Below, in pieces: positions 45,940 through 55,513 of a DNA stretch of 64,000 bases. The notes under the pieces are model-generated. The model saw only the letters and a list, made by a program, of their open reading frames with translations. It had not been told where the DNA came from and searched no databases. Where the stretch lies: assembly GCA_963761015.1 (NCBI GenBank), contig CAVXFL010000009.1:186001-250000 (forward strand), in the 5' to 3' direction. A program made the position numbers and the translations under genes. Position 1 is the stretch's first letter. Every line of letters starts with the position of its first letter. Source of the stretch: CAVXFL01 sp963761015 (GTDB lineage: Bacteria > Pseudomonadota > Alphaproteobacteria > Acetobacterales > Acetobacteraceae).

Positions 45940-46419
45940 TCATACGACTTCCGCCATCAGCCCCAGCGCCGCCGCGGCGAAGGATTGCATGTTCGCGAAA
46001 CGATCGGCGGAACCGGTTGCGAGCGTTCGGACAACCTCGACCGGCCCCGAGACCGCGAGGCAGCTGTGGCCCGCCGCGTCACCGTACCTGTTTCCCCCCG
46101 GTCCCGCCGCCCCGGTTTCGGCCAGCGCCCAGGTCGCGCCCACGCGCTCGCGCAGGCGCTGGGCCAGCAGCAGCGCATAGGGCTCGCTGGCGGAGCGAAT
46201 ACCGGCCATCTCCGCCTCGGTGATGCCGAGCAAGGCCGCCCGAGCCTGCCGGGTGTAGACCACCGCGCCGCCAAGAAAGAACGCCGACGCACCCGGTTGA
46301 GCGAGCAGCGCGGCGGCGATCAAACCACCGGCCGACAACTCCGCGATGGCCACGGTCTCACCGCGAGAGCGCAGGTGCACGGCAAGCTGTTCGGCTATCG
46401 TCAGTAGCGTCTGCACCAC
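45940..46419 (-). CDS. CinA C-terminal domain protein (nicotinamide-nucleotide amidase type)
   Basis: A 159-residue stand-alone CinA-C domain: VAIAELSAGGLIAAALLAQPGASAFFLGGAVVYTRQARAALLGI and ALAETGAAGPGGNRYGDAAGHS. PncC-type members deamidate nicotinamide mononucleotide in NAD recycling. The usual AESCTGG motif here is AELSAGG, so the Cys and Thr are absent, which may alter activity. A GTG start at 46419 is assigned. It is the first chromosomal gene beyond the element. Confidence 0.8.
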   Translation of the reverse strand: MVQTLLTIAEQLAVHLRSRGETVAIAELSAGGLIAAALLAQPGASAFFLGGAVVYTRQARAALLGITEAEMAGIRSASEPYALLLAQRLRERVGATWALAETGAAGPGGNRYGDAAGHSCLAVSGPVEVVRTLATGSADRFANMQSFAAAALGLMAEVV

Positions 46420-46586
46420 GTCCCCCGCGCGCCCGTGGCGAGCATGGCGGCTCGAAGTACGCCATGCAATAGATCGAAGCCGGCCGGACGGGCATGGCCC
46501 ATCCGCTCGGGGTGCGCGTATGACGCGAGTGGTGGGCCGCCTGGAAGGGCTCGCCGTACGGAGCGACGCAGACAGGAAGGCAATCG

Positions 46587-47456
46587 ATGTCAGAGGCAGC
46601 CAATCCCGCGCTCGAGGGCAATGCCGCCCAGATCGCATACTGGAACGGTAGGACCGGGCTCACCTGGACAACGCTCCACGAACCCATCGACAGCCTGTTC
46701 GGCCCCGTAACGGAGATCGCGCTGGAGGCTGCCGCCCCCGCCCCCGGCGAGCGCGCAATCGACGTCGGCTGCGGCTGTGGCGCGACCGTCCTCGAGTTGG
46801 CGCGTCGCGTGGGACCGAGCGGCCGCGTGCTCGGCGTCGACGTCTCCGAGCCGATGGCGGCGCGGGCGCGGGGGCGGATTACCGCGCAGAACCTCACGAA
46901 CGCCGATGTGCTGGTGGCCGATGCCGCGCTTCATGCGTTTCCCCGCAGCCAGGCCGACCTGCTGTTTTCGCGCTTTGGCGTCATGTTCTTCACCGATCCG
47001 GTGGCGGCGTGGGCCAATCTGAGGCTTGCCATGCGCCCGGGTGGCCGCCTGCTGTGCGCGGTGTGGCGTCCGCTTGCGGACAACCCCTGGGCGCGCGTGC
47101 CGCTGGAGGCTGCCCGGTCCTTGTTGCCGATCGACCCGCCGGCTGACCCGGATGCGCCCGGGCCGTTCGCCTGGGCCGCCGCGGACCGTGTCCACGCCAT
47201 CCTGGCCGAGGCTGGCTGGCGCGAGATCGGCATGGCACGCCATGACGTGCCGCTGCCTTTGGCGGCTCCGGGCCAGATCGCTGTCGCGGCCGAGTTCGCG
47301 ACGCGGGTCGGGCCGTTGGCGCGCGCCCTGGCCGCGGCCGATCCTGCGCTGCGGCCAGCCGCCCGGCAGGCGGTAGCGACGGCTCTCCACGCTCATGACG
47401 GCCCTGCCGGGATCAGACTGTCAGGTTCGATCTGGATCGTCTCGGCACGAGCCTGA
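46587..47456 (+). CDS. Class I SAM-dependent methyltransferase
   Basis: A 289-residue enzyme with the SAM-binding motif RAIDVGCGCGATVLELARRVG, the acidic loop VLGVDVSEPM, and the post-II motif LLFSRFGVMFFTDP followed by LRPGG-like MRPGGRLLCAVWRP. The substrate is unknown; small-molecule methyltransferases of this type are common. It is divergent from the CinA-type gene. Confidence 0.88.
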   Translation: MSEAANPALEGNAAQIAYWNGRTGLTWTTLHEPIDSLFGPVTEIALEAAAPAPGERAIDVGCGCGATVLELARRVGPSGRVLGVDVSEPMAARARGRITAQNLTNADVLVADAALHAFPRSQADLLFSRFGVMFFTDPVAAWANLRLAMRPGGRLLCAVWRPLADNPWARVPLEAARSLLPIDPPADPDAPGPFAWAAADRVHAILAEAGWREIGMARHDVPLPLAAPGQIAVAAEFATRVGPLARALAAADPALRPAARQAVATALHAHDGPAGIRLSGSIWIVSARA

Positions 47457-47539
47457 CGCAAGGCGAGCGCGGCTATCCGTGTGCTTCTACGGCCAGCTAG
47501 CCCTACGCGCTTCCCCCGCGGCGGGCCGGCGGAACGCCG

Positions 47540-48889
47540 TCACAGCATGTACTGAATGTCCGAAGCGGCCGTTGGATAGGTAAACAGCGTGGCTTTCAGG
47601 GCCGCCGCGGTCAGCCCGTGCCGAATGGCCAGCGCGAACAGGTTGATCGTCTCGTCGGCCTCGGGACCGACGAGATGCGCGCCGAGAATCCGCTCGCTCG
47701 CGTTCTCGATCAGCACCTTGTAGCCATAGACGGTCTCGCCCAGCCGCCGCGCCGTGGCCCAGCCCGGCACGCAGGCGCTGTTCGTACGGAACGCCAGCCC
47801 GCGTTCGCGCGCCTGGTCTTCGCGGAGGCCCACCGACGCGAGCGGCGGAATCGTGAACGCCACGCTGGCGATGCCGCGGTAATCCGGCTGCCGCACATTG
47901 CCTTGCACCAGGTTGGCCGCGACGACCTCGCCATCCAGCCCGGCCACCGGCGTCAAGGGCGGCCCCGCGCCCGCGGCATCTCCGGCGGCGTAAACGGCCG
48001 GATTCGATGTGCTCTGCAGGAATTCGTTGAGCCGCGGACGGCCGTGCTCGTCCCGCTCGATGCCGCCCGCCGCGAGATCGAGCGGCGCCCAATCCGGCGC
48101 ACGCCCGGCCGCGTGCACGACGAGATCGGCCGCCACGCTGTTCTCGCCATCCGCCGAGCGCGCCGACACGCGAAAGGCGCCGTCTGCCTTCGCGATGGCG
48201 GTCACGGTCGTGCCCGTGCGAACGTCGATGCCGAGTTCGCCGAAGCGCGCCATCAGCCAGCCGACCAGGTCCGCATCGAACGGCGTGAGCATCCGATCGT
48301 CGCGTTGCAGGATCGTCACCTCGGTGCCGGCGCGGGCGGCGATATGCGAGAACTCGGCGGCGATGTAGCCGCCACCCAGCATGACGATGCGCCGCGGCAG
48401 GCGCTCGAGCTCCATGAACTGTTCGCTGGTAATCGCGTGTTCGGCGCCCGGAATCCCAAGTGGAACCGGCTCCGCGCCGATGCCCAGCACGATGTGCCGC
48501 GCGTCGATTTGCCGCCCCGCCACGTCGAGGCGGCCAGGTGCAACGAAGCGCGCGACACCGTGCAGCGTGGCGATGCCCTGGTCGGCGAACGTCTGTTCCC
48601 GCGCCTTGGGCACCGGATCGGTGAAGCCGCGCTTGAACCGAACAAGCTCCGCCCAGTCGATGCGGTCATTGCCCGCGACGCCCTTCCCGCGCAGGCTGCG
48701 CGACGCATCGACGGCGCGCGCGGCACTCACCAGCACTTTCTTGGGATCGCAGCCGCGCAGCGCGCAGGTACCACCGAATGGCCGGCGATCGACGACGACC
48801 ACCGACCGGCCGGCTTCCCGCACCCGCGTCGCCACCGTCGCTGCCGCGACGCCGGTGCCAATCACGGCAAGATCGTAGCTCTCCGCCAT
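47540..48889 (-). CDS. Pyridine nucleotide-disulfide oxidoreductase (glutathione/mercuric reductase-like)
   Basis: A 449-residue flavoprotein with FAD motif VIGTGVAAATVATRVREAG, the redox disulfide in GGTCALRGCDPKKVL, an NAD(P)-binding GGGYIAAEFSHIAARAG, VYAAGDAAG, and a C-terminal dimerisation domain (HLVGPEADETINLFALAI). The catalytic His-Glu region near the C-terminus (HPT..E in glutathione reductase) reads FTYPTAASD, so it lacks the His and may not be a true glutathione reductase. Start ATG 48889. Confidence 0.85.
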   Translation of the reverse strand: MAESYDLAVIGTGVAAATVATRVREAGRSVVVVDRRPFGGTCALRGCDPKKVLVSAARAVDASRSLRGKGVAGNDRIDWAELVRFKRGFTDPVPKAREQTFADQGIATLHGVARFVAPGRLDVAGRQIDARHIVLGIGAEPVPLGIPGAEHAITSEQFMELERLPRRIVMLGGGYIAAEFSHIAARAGTEVTILQRDDRMLTPFDADLVGWLMARFGELGIDVRTGTTVTAIAKADGAFRVSARSADGENSVAADLVVHAAGRAPDWAPLDLAAGGIERDEHGRPRLNEFLQSTSNPAVYAAGDAAGAGPPLTPVAGLDGEVVAANLVQGNVRQPDYRGIASVAFTIPPLASVGLREDQARERGLAFRTNSACVPGWATARRLGETVYGYKVLIENASERILGAHLVGPEADETINLFALAIRHGLTAAALKATLFTYPTAASDIQYML

Positions 48890-49004
48890 GTCAAGGTTCC
48901 CTGGTTGTCAGGCCAATTTTCGCTCGGTGGGACATTGGCTCACCTTCGATCAGCGGACAAACACCGTTCGCACGCGTACACATCATGCCGCGCTCCGACG
49001 CAGC

Positions 49005-49496
49005 CTATTCCGCCGTTGCCGCGGCCCGGCGGTCCGCCACTCGCGGCGCGAATAGCCGGCGCAACATCAGGTGGTCGAGCGACAACGCGCCGGGACCACG
49101 GCAGAGCAGGATCAGCAGCATGGCCGCCCATTGGATGTGGGTGGGCCATGCTTCCGGATAGACGAACACCTCGATCACCGTCGTCATGCCGAGCAGCAGC
49201 AGCGCCACGGGACGGGTCAGCAATCCGAGCAGCAAAAGCGGCGGCGTGGTCAGCTCGATCGCCAGCGCCATGTGCGCGGCGAGAGCAGGCGGCAGCAGCG
49301 GGAGCCGATACTCGTCGGCGAACAGGGCCAGCGTGGCGTTCCAGTCCGCGAGCTTGGTCATGACCGAATTCCAGAAGATCGTGGCCACGGCGAAACGCAG
49401 CGGCAGCGCCAGCAGCGAATAAGGCACGGACTCCAGCCAGTTCTGGACCCGCAGCACGAGGCCGATCGTCGTTTCGCTCCGCGAATTCGTGGTCAT
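49005..49496 (-). CDS. DoxX family membrane protein
   Basis: A 163-residue protein with four hydrophobic helices, including LLALPLRFAVATIFWNSVMTKL and ELTTPPLLLLGLLTRPVALLLLGM, typical of DoxX. Its ATG overlaps the stop of the DUF2063 remnant (ATGA). DoxX-DUF2063-DUF692 groups are often linked to ECF sigma/NrsF systems responding to metal or redox stress; here the rest of that group is missing. Confidence 0.85.
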   Translation of the reverse strand: MTTNSRSETTIGLVLRVQNWLESVPYSLLALPLRFAVATIFWNSVMTKLADWNATLALFADEYRLPLLPPALAAHMALAIELTTPPLLLLGLLTRPVALLLLGMTTVIEVFVYPEAWPTHIQWAAMLLILLCRGPGALSLDHLMLRRLFAPRVADRRAAATAE

Positions 49497-49763
49497 GCCG
49501 CTCCGCCCTCTCCGGCGATCTCACGGCGCACGCCGGTCAAGCGCCCTTTCGCGAACTGTTGCGCAATCAGCATACAGGAATCGGAAGGCGCCCCATCCAG
49601 AACGGCGTCGAGCGGCGCGCCGGCGAACAGGCGTTGCAGAAACCCATAAGCGGAATCGCTGACACGTTCGGTCTCGATTCCAGAACTGTCGCGATGGATG
49701 ACGAGGTAGACCGGCCCCGAGTCCAGCGCGATCGCCTGCATTTCCCGTTCGTCCGCGGCCGGG
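49493..49763 (-). pseudogene. DUF2063 (putative DNA-binding domain) C-terminal remnant
   Basis: About 88 residues resembling the DUF2063 C-terminus: MQAIALDSGPVYLVIHRD and SAYGFLQRLFAGAPLDAVLD. The usual N-terminal 150 residues are absent: from about 49763 upstream the DNA belongs to the oppositely oriented NrsF-like gene. It overlaps the DoxX start, the normal arrangement of this pair. Confidence 0.6.
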
Positions 49764-50333
49764 TGGATGCTGTTGGCCGCTGGTGTCCTGGGATTGGTGT
49801 TCCTGATCAACGGTGTTCGGCCCCATCTCGCCGAGCGGCTTGCGGAGGTGAACTTTGCCACCGGTCCCGCCGCGACCGGCGTGCTCGGAGCAATAGGATG
49901 CCTGGTCGGAAGCCTGCCGGACCGGTCGCGGTGGTGGCTGCTGTTGCCGTTGCCCCCCCTGGTGGTCTGGGTATCCACGATTGGCTATGGCTGTCTCACG
50001 GATTGGGTGGCTGTCGGCTCGAGCGGGGTACAACTCGGCGAGGCGATCAATTGCTTCCGCACACTTTTTCTGGTAAGCGTTCCGCTTTCGCTCGCGACCT
50101 TTGCCATGCTGCGGCACGTCGCGCGCTTGCGGCTGGCGGCGGTGACGATAACCGGCGGGTTAGCGGTCGCGGGGATCGCCTCGGCCGCGCTGTCATTGTT
50201 TCATCCGCCGGACGCGAGCCTGATGGTTCTGATTTGGAACGTCGGCATGGCGGGCGCGGTGGTCGCCGTTGATGTACTCGTTGCACGATGCCTGTTTCGG
50301 ACCGGCGTGCGCCACCAGCCGAATTTCAAATAA
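49755..50333 (+). pseudogene. NrsF/DUF1109 anti-sigma factor, N-terminally truncated
   Basis: About 190 residues with six hydrophobic segments and the NrsF-like pattern CFRTLFLVSVPLSLATFAMLRH and SLFHPPDASLMVLIWNVGMAG. NrsF proteins hold ECF sigma factors at the inner membrane. The first cytoplasmic segment expected before the first helix is missing; an ATG at 49767 is available but begins in the helix. No sigma gene lies next to it. The break coincides with the truncation of the DUF2063 gene. Confidence 0.65.
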
Positions 50334-50344
50334 CTCCGCGCGCC

Positions 50345-50374
50345 GGCAATATGGCGATTGGCAATATGGCGATT
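50345..50374. repeat. 15-bp tandem duplication
   Basis: GGCAATATGGCGATT occurs twice in a row, followed by a partial third copy (GGCA), in the spacer before the dehydrogenase gene. It may alter promoter spacing; no function is evident. Confidence 0.8.
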
Positions 50375-50427
50375 GGCACAGGCCCTGCCTCGGTTCAGAA
50401 TGAAGGCTGGATCAAGGAGGAGAGGTC

Positions 50428-51594
50428 GTGCGCGAGCTGCGGATCGGAATCGTCGGCGCGGGGTGGATGGGCAAGGTGCACGCGATGTCCTACCGAACGG
50501 CGCGAGGCGCATTCGGGCCGGAGCCCGCGGTCCCCGTGCTGGCCGCCATCGCCGATCTCAATCGCGACATGGCCGAGGGCGCGGCCCACGAATTCGGCAT
50601 TGCACGCGCGGTCGGCGATTGGCGGGAGATCGTCGCCGACCCCGCTATCGACATCGTCGACATCTGCACGCCCAATGACATGCATGCCGAGGTGGCGCTG
50701 GCCGCCCTGGATGCCGGCAAACACGTCTATTGCGAAAAGCCGCTGGCCAATACCCTCGACCTCGCGCGGCGGATGGCCGAGGCGGCAAAACGCCGCGGCG
50801 TTGCCACGCTGGTCGGCTTCAACTACATCCAGAACCCGGTTCACGGTCTTGGGCGCGCCGCCGTCGCGCGAGGTGATCTGGGCGAGCTGATTTACGCGAA
50901 GCTGACATTCAACTCGGATTTCATGGCGGATCGCAATCTTCAGCACACTTGGCGCAACGACATCGACCGCGCCGGCAGCGGCGTGATCGGCGACATCGGA
51001 TCGCACTGCCTCAGCTACTTCTACCATCTGGTCGACCGCGAGATCGAGGAGGTGCTGTGCAACCTCGGGGTCATCGTGGCCGACCACCCGGCGCCCTTGG
51101 CGGCGGGCGGATTCCGCGCGGGCCAGCTAGGCGACAGCACGCGCCGCATCCCGAACACCACCGACGATATCGCGACCGTGATGTTCCGCTTTCATGGTGG
51201 CGGGATGGGACACATGGAGATGAGCCGCGTGTCCACCGGGATCCGCTTCGACATCGGCTACGAGATCGTCGGCTCGAAAGGGATGTTGCGCTATGACTAT
51301 GAGCGCATCAACGATCTCGACCTGTACCGCGATGAAGGCCCGTTGTCGGAACGCGGCTTTACCCGCATGCGCATGGGGCCGAGCGATCCGCGTTACGCGG
51401 CCCTGCTTCCCGTCGCCGGGCTCGGGCTCGGCTATAACGACTACAAGGCGATGGAGGCACGCGAGATGATCGAGGCCGTCGCCGCCGGCCGGCCGGCCTA
51501 TCCCGACTTTGCGTTCGGCTACCGCGTGCAACGCGTGGTCGATGCCTGCCAGCGTTCGCACGCCGAGCGCGCCTGGGTAACGCTCGACAGTTAG
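50428..51594 (+). CDS. Gfo/Idh/MocA family oxidoreductase
   Basis: A 388-residue NAD(P)-dependent dehydrogenase: Rossmann motif RIGIVGAGWMGKVHA, the EKP motif in YCEKPLANT, and a C-terminal substrate domain with GSGVIGDIGSHCLSY (catalytic Asp/His region). The family oxidises sugars, inositols and their derivatives. The start is GTG 50428 after AAGGAGGAGAGGTC. It lies upstream of and parallel to a sugar ABC importer, so it may process the imported compound. Confidence 0.9.
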   Translation: MRELRIGIVGAGWMGKVHAMSYRTARGAFGPEPAVPVLAAIADLNRDMAEGAAHEFGIARAVGDWREIVADPAIDIVDICTPNDMHAEVALAALDAGKHVYCEKPLANTLDLARRMAEAAKRRGVATLVGFNYIQNPVHGLGRAAVARGDLGELIYAKLTFNSDFMADRNLQHTWRNDIDRAGSGVIGDIGSHCLSYFYHLVDREIEEVLCNLGVIVADHPAPLAAGGFRAGQLGDSTRRIPNTTDDIATVMFRFHGGGMGHMEMSRVSTGIRFDIGYEIVGSKGMLRYDYERINDLDLYRDEGPLSERGFTRMRMGPSDPRYAALLPVAGLGLGYNDYKAMEAREMIEAVAAGRPAYPDFAFGYRVQRVVDACQRSHAERAWVTLDS

Positions 51595-51779
51595 CCGGCA
51601 AGCGCGCGGAAGCGGCGCGACGCGCCTGCCGCGCGGCGCCCGCCATCTCTTGTGAGGTCAGCTACTCGCGGCTATCGTCGCCGGCGATTTGGCAAGAAGC
51701 GATACGGTCGGGCGCACGCGCCTACGTCGCCGAAAGTGCTGCCGACCGGATTCAGGTGGGCATGTCAGGGAGGCTTTCG

Positions 51780-52823
51780 ATGCAGCAGATTGAGAGAGCG
51801 TGGCATCGTGCCGCGATCGCCCGCCGGGCGGTGTGGGCGACGGTCGTGCTGGCGGCGGCGTTGGCGGCTTCCGTCGGCGCGAGCGGAGCCGTCAAGGCGG
51901 CGCAGTTCGTGAAAAAATCGCCGCTCACCATCGGATACAGCATTCAATCGGCGCAGGACCCGTACTGGCAGGGCTATATCCACGGCATAGAACACGAAAT
52001 GAAGAAGTACGGGTTTACCAAGCTGCTGACCCAGGACAGCCAGGCTTCGGCCCAGAAGCAGGTGTCCGGCAGCCTCGCCCTCATCAACGACGGGATCAGC
52101 GCGCTCATCATCTCGCCGCAGGAGCCGAGCGCGTTGGTGGCGACCGAGGCGGTGGCGCACCGCGCGAAGATTCCGGTGATCGTGGGCGACGTGGGCGCCG
52201 CCGGCAACTATGACGGCTTCGTGCTGTCGGACAACTATCACGGCGGGCAACTCGCCGCCGAGTTCGCAGAAAAGGCGCTGGCTGGCCGTCCGGGCGTGCA
52301 GGAAGTCGCCATCATCTCGCTCAATCCCACGACGTCGGTAAACCGCCCCAGGACGGACGGGTTCACGCAGACCGTGGCGAAAGATCCGCATCTGAAGGTG
52401 GCCGCGGATATTTCCGGGCACCAGACGCTCGAAGGCGGGTTCAAGGCGGCGCAGGCGATTATCGCCGCCCACCCAAAGATCGCGGCGATCTATTGCGAGA
52501 ACGACTCCATGGCGGCTGGTGCCGAGCAGGCCATCGAGCAGGCGGGCGGGCGCAATCCGCTCACCAACCCGGTGCTGATCGGCTTCAACGGCGACCCGAT
52601 CGCGCTCAAGATGCTCGCCGAGGGCAAGCTCGCCGCCGACGTCGCGCAGAATCCCGATCAGCAGGGCATCGTCGCGGTCGATATGGCGTGGGACTATCTG
52701 AACGGCAAAACGCCGAAGTTCACCGACCCGGCGACCAAGACGGTCAGTGTTCCGGTCGAACTGGTCACGCCGAAAACGCTGCCGGAATTCGAGCAGCGGG
52801 TGAAGGCCGGCTTGGCCTATTAG
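51780..52823 (+). CDS. Sugar ABC substrate-binding protein
   Basis: A 347-residue PBP1-type binding protein. Signal peptide to about residue 38 (VVLAAALAASVGASGAVKAA). The mature part shows IGYSIQSAQDPYWQGYIHGIEHEM, ALIISPQEPSALV, VGDVGAAGNYDGFVLSDNYHGG and IYCENDSMAAGAEQAI. The start at 51780 follows AGGGAGG; a GTG at 51756 is less likely. It heads a four-gene importer operon that a mobile element has broken at the last gene. Confidence 0.9.
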   Translation: MQQIERAWHRAAIARRAVWATVVLAAALAASVGASGAVKAAQFVKKSPLTIGYSIQSAQDPYWQGYIHGIEHEMKKYGFTKLLTQDSQASAQKQVSGSLALINDGISALIISPQEPSALVATEAVAHRAKIPVIVGDVGAAGNYDGFVLSDNYHGGQLAAEFAEKALAGRPGVQEVAIISLNPTTSVNRPRTDGFTQTVAKDPHLKVAADISGHQTLEGGFKAAQAIIAAHPKIAAIYCENDSMAAGAEQAIEQAGGRNPLTNPVLIGFNGDPIALKMLAEGKLAADVAQNPDQQGIVAVDMAWDYLNGKTPKFTDPATKTVSVPVELVTPKTLPEFEQRVKAGLAY

Positions 52824-52925
52824 CGCCAGGAAAGCGATGGCAGCGCGGCGAGCGGCATGTCCGCCCGCGCCGGCTCCGTCGGCGATCGGAACGCGTCACA
52901 CCGCCGAGGCGGAAGGGAACCGAGG

Positions 52926-54533
52926 GTGTCGGAAAACCTCGCCGCCGTGCAGCGTAGGCCCACGCTCCGCGGAATGGGCATGCGCAAGCGTTTCGACAGC
53001 GTCGAAGTGCTGCACGGCGTCGATCTCGAGTTGCGGCCCGGCGAAGTTCACGCTCTGCTCGGCGAGAACGGCGCCGGGAAGAGCACGATCATCAATCTGC
53101 TCTGCGGCCGGCTGCAGCCGGACGGCGGCGAGATCGAGCTGAACGGAACGCCGATCAGGTTCCACAATCCGCTGGCCGCACGCCGCGCCGGCATTTCGGT
53201 GATCGCGCAGGAACTCGAAGTCGTCCCGACCCTCACCATCGTCGAAAATGTGTTCCTTGGCGCCGAGCCCACGCGCTACGGACTGATTCGCTGGCGCGAT
53301 GCGCGGCGCCGGGTCTCCGCGCTGCTCGACGAATTGGGGGTCGCGGCCGATCCCGCTCGCGTGGTCGGCACGATGAGCATCGCCGATCAGCAACTTGTCG
53401 AAATCGCCAAGGCGGTCGTCGGTGAGTTCCGCGTGCTCATCATGGACGAACCCACCTCGGCGCTAAATCTTCAGGATACCGAGCGTCTGTTCAAGATCGT
53501 GCGGCGCCTGAAGGCGGACGGCGTCGCAATCCTGTACGTTTCGCACCGGTTATGGGAGGTGTTCGAGCTGGCCGACCGGGCCACGGTGTTGCGCGACGGC
53601 AATCGCGTTCTCGCCACCGACATCGCCGCGACCGACATCGGGACGGTCATCCGTGCGATGCTGGGCAACAAGAGTTCGCTGATCGCCAGCGCCGATTCAC
53701 CGCGCATCCGCCACTCTGCGTCCCGGCCGACCGGCATGCCGGCCGTGGAGCTGCAATCCATCAGCTCGGATGGGGTGCTGCACGACGTGAGCGTGCGCGC
53801 GTATCCGGGCCAGGTGGTCGGCCTCGCGGGCGTACTCGGCTCCGGTAGGACGGAGCTCTGCGAGGCGATCTACGGTTTGCGCCAAATCGACTCGGGAGCG
53901 GTTCGGCTGAACGGGGTTGCGGTCAATCTCCGCGAGCCCAAGGAGGCGCTACGCAGAAACGTTTTCCTGCTACCCGAAGACCGCAAGGCCGAGGGCATTT
54001 TCGCCCATCTCGACGTGCGGGAGAACCTCGTCCTCGGCTACGATGCGACCTCGGGGGAATCACCCGAGCCGGCGGCGGTGGATGCGGCTGCCGCGTCGCC
54101 GGCCCGGCGCCGGCCGTCGCTGCTGCGCCGCCTCGGCCTCGCGCCGATTCACCCGAAGGCCGAGCGGCTCGCCTTCGCGAAGTTGCGTAATTCGCTCGGC
54201 ATCCGCTGCTCGGGGCCGCAGGAGCGGATCACCGCGCTGAGCGGAGGCAACCAGCAGAAGGCGTTGTTCGCGCGAGCGTGGCTGTCGCACCCTGACATCC
54301 TCTTCCTGAACGAGCCGACGCGCGGCGTGGACGTGGGCGCCAAGGAAGAAATGTACGCCGCGGTGGACGAGTTCGCCCGGCGCGGTATCGCGATCCTGGT
54401 GAGTTCCTCGGAAATCAGCGAACTCATCCGCCTTGCCGCCACCATCTACGTGCTCCGGAACGGCCGTGTCGTCGCCGAGGTCGCATCGGACGAGACCAAC
54501 GAGGCGGCAATACTGGAATTGATGGCAGGCTGA
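52926..54533 (+). CDS. Sugar ABC transporter ATPase (two-domain)
   Basis: A 535-residue tandem ATPase: domain 1 Walker A LLGENGAGKSTI, Walker B VLIMDEPTSAL; domain 2 region GVLGSGRTELCEAIYG, LLPEDRKAEG, signature LSGGNQQK and FLNEPTRGVDVGA. The first signature (TMSIADQQLVEIA) is the usual RbsA type. A 45-residue proline/alanine-rich insert (about residues 375-420) interrupts domain 2. The GTG start at 52926 was chosen because it removes an unlikely Arg-rich leader. Confidence 0.9.
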   Translation: MSENLAAVQRRPTLRGMGMRKRFDSVEVLHGVDLELRPGEVHALLGENGAGKSTIINLLCGRLQPDGGEIELNGTPIRFHNPLAARRAGISVIAQELEVVPTLTIVENVFLGAEPTRYGLIRWRDARRRVSALLDELGVAADPARVVGTMSIADQQLVEIAKAVVGEFRVLIMDEPTSALNLQDTERLFKIVRRLKADGVAILYVSHRLWEVFELADRATVLRDGNRVLATDIAATDIGTVIRAMLGNKSSLIASADSPRIRHSASRPTGMPAVELQSISSDGVLHDVSVRAYPGQVVGLAGVLGSGRTELCEAIYGLRQIDSGAVRLNGVAVNLREPKEALRRNVFLLPEDRKAEGIFAHLDVRENLVLGYDATSGESPEPAAVDAAAASPARRRPSLLRRLGLAPIHPKAERLAFAKLRNSLGIRCSGPQERITALSGGNQQKALFARAWLSHPDILFLNEPTRGVDVGAKEEMYAAVDEFARRGIAILVSSSEISELIRLAATIYVLRNGRVVAEVASDETNEAAILELMAG

Positions 54534-54538
54534 AGACA

Positions 54539-55513
54539 TTGCGGTTAGCTACGACGCTGAAACGAATGCTGATGGCCGATTCGGCGGCCTCGGCCATCGC
54601 CCTGGCGGGCGTGTTCCTGGCGTTTTCGTTGGTGAACGCGCGTTTCCTCACGACGCTGAACATCGACGGCATCGTCGTGAGCGCGTCCATTTCCGCAATC
54701 ACCGGCCTCGGCATGACGCTCATTATAGCGATGCGCGCGCTCGACTTGTCGGTCGGGTCGATCATGGGGTTTGCCGCGATTATCGCGGCTGAGCTCCTCA
54801 CCGCAGGCGTCCCGCTCTGGCTGGTCGTCGTTGCCGGCCTGGTCGTCGGCGCCGGCCTCGGCATGTTCAACGCCTTGCTGATCATCCTGCTGCGCCTGCC
54901 CTCGTTCGTCGCCACGCTGGCGACGCTGTCCATGATGCTCGGCGGCGAACTGCTGATCACGCACGGGCAGACGGTGACCATCCATAACAGCGTGTTCAGT
55001 CGGCTGGTAATCGGTAATGTCTGGGGCAGCGTGCCCGCGGCGGCCGTCATCGCCGCTATCGTGTTCGCGATCATTTGGGTGATCTTCAATCGCACGCCAT
55101 TGGGTCGGCATATTGCGGCGATCGGCGGCGATCTGCGGTCGGCGACCGGCGCCGGAATCAACGTGAGCCGGGTTACCTTCGGCGCGTTCACGCTGGTCGG
55201 TGTGTGCGCGGCGCTCTCGGGTCTGATGGCTGCTGCGGAGCTGCAGAACGCCAATTCCACGATCGGCGCGGGTGCGGAACTCACAGCCATTGCCGTCGTC
55301 GTGGTCGGCGGCACCAGCCTGACCGGCGGGCGGGGCAATCTGATCGGTACGGTGTTCGCCTCGTTGCTGCTCGCCGCGATCAAGGCCGGGTTGAACGTGG
55401 CCAACGTGTCCTCGCTCTGGGAAGACCTCGTTTTCGGCGGAACTCTCATTCTCGCGCTGATCTTTGACGGCCTACGCCGCGGCACCAGGCGGCGGGGGAT
55501 GCTGGTGGTGTGA
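54539..55513 (+). CDS. Sugar ABC permease (RbsC-like)
   Basis: A 324-residue inner-membrane permease with GLGMTLIIAMRALDLSVGSIMG, PSFVATLATLSMM, RTPLGRHIAAIGGD and VVVVGGTSLTGGRGNLIGT, all standard for this family. The start is TTG 54539, or possibly ATG 54566. It lies five bases after the ATPase and 49 bases before the second permease. Confidence 0.9.
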   Translation: MRLATTLKRMLMADSAASAIALAGVFLAFSLVNARFLTTLNIDGIVVSASISAITGLGMTLIIAMRALDLSVGSIMGFAAIIAAELLTAGVPLWLVVVAGLVVGAGLGMFNALLIILLRLPSFVATLATLSMMLGGELLITHGQTVTIHNSVFSRLVIGNVWGSVPAAAVIAAIVFAIIWVIFNRTPLGRHIAAIGGDLRSATGAGINVSRVTFGAFTLVGVCAALSGLMAAAELQNANSTIGAGAELTAIAVVVVGGTSLTGGRGNLIGTVFASLLLAAIKAGLNVANVSSLWEDLVFGGTLILALIFDGLRRGTRRRGMLVV

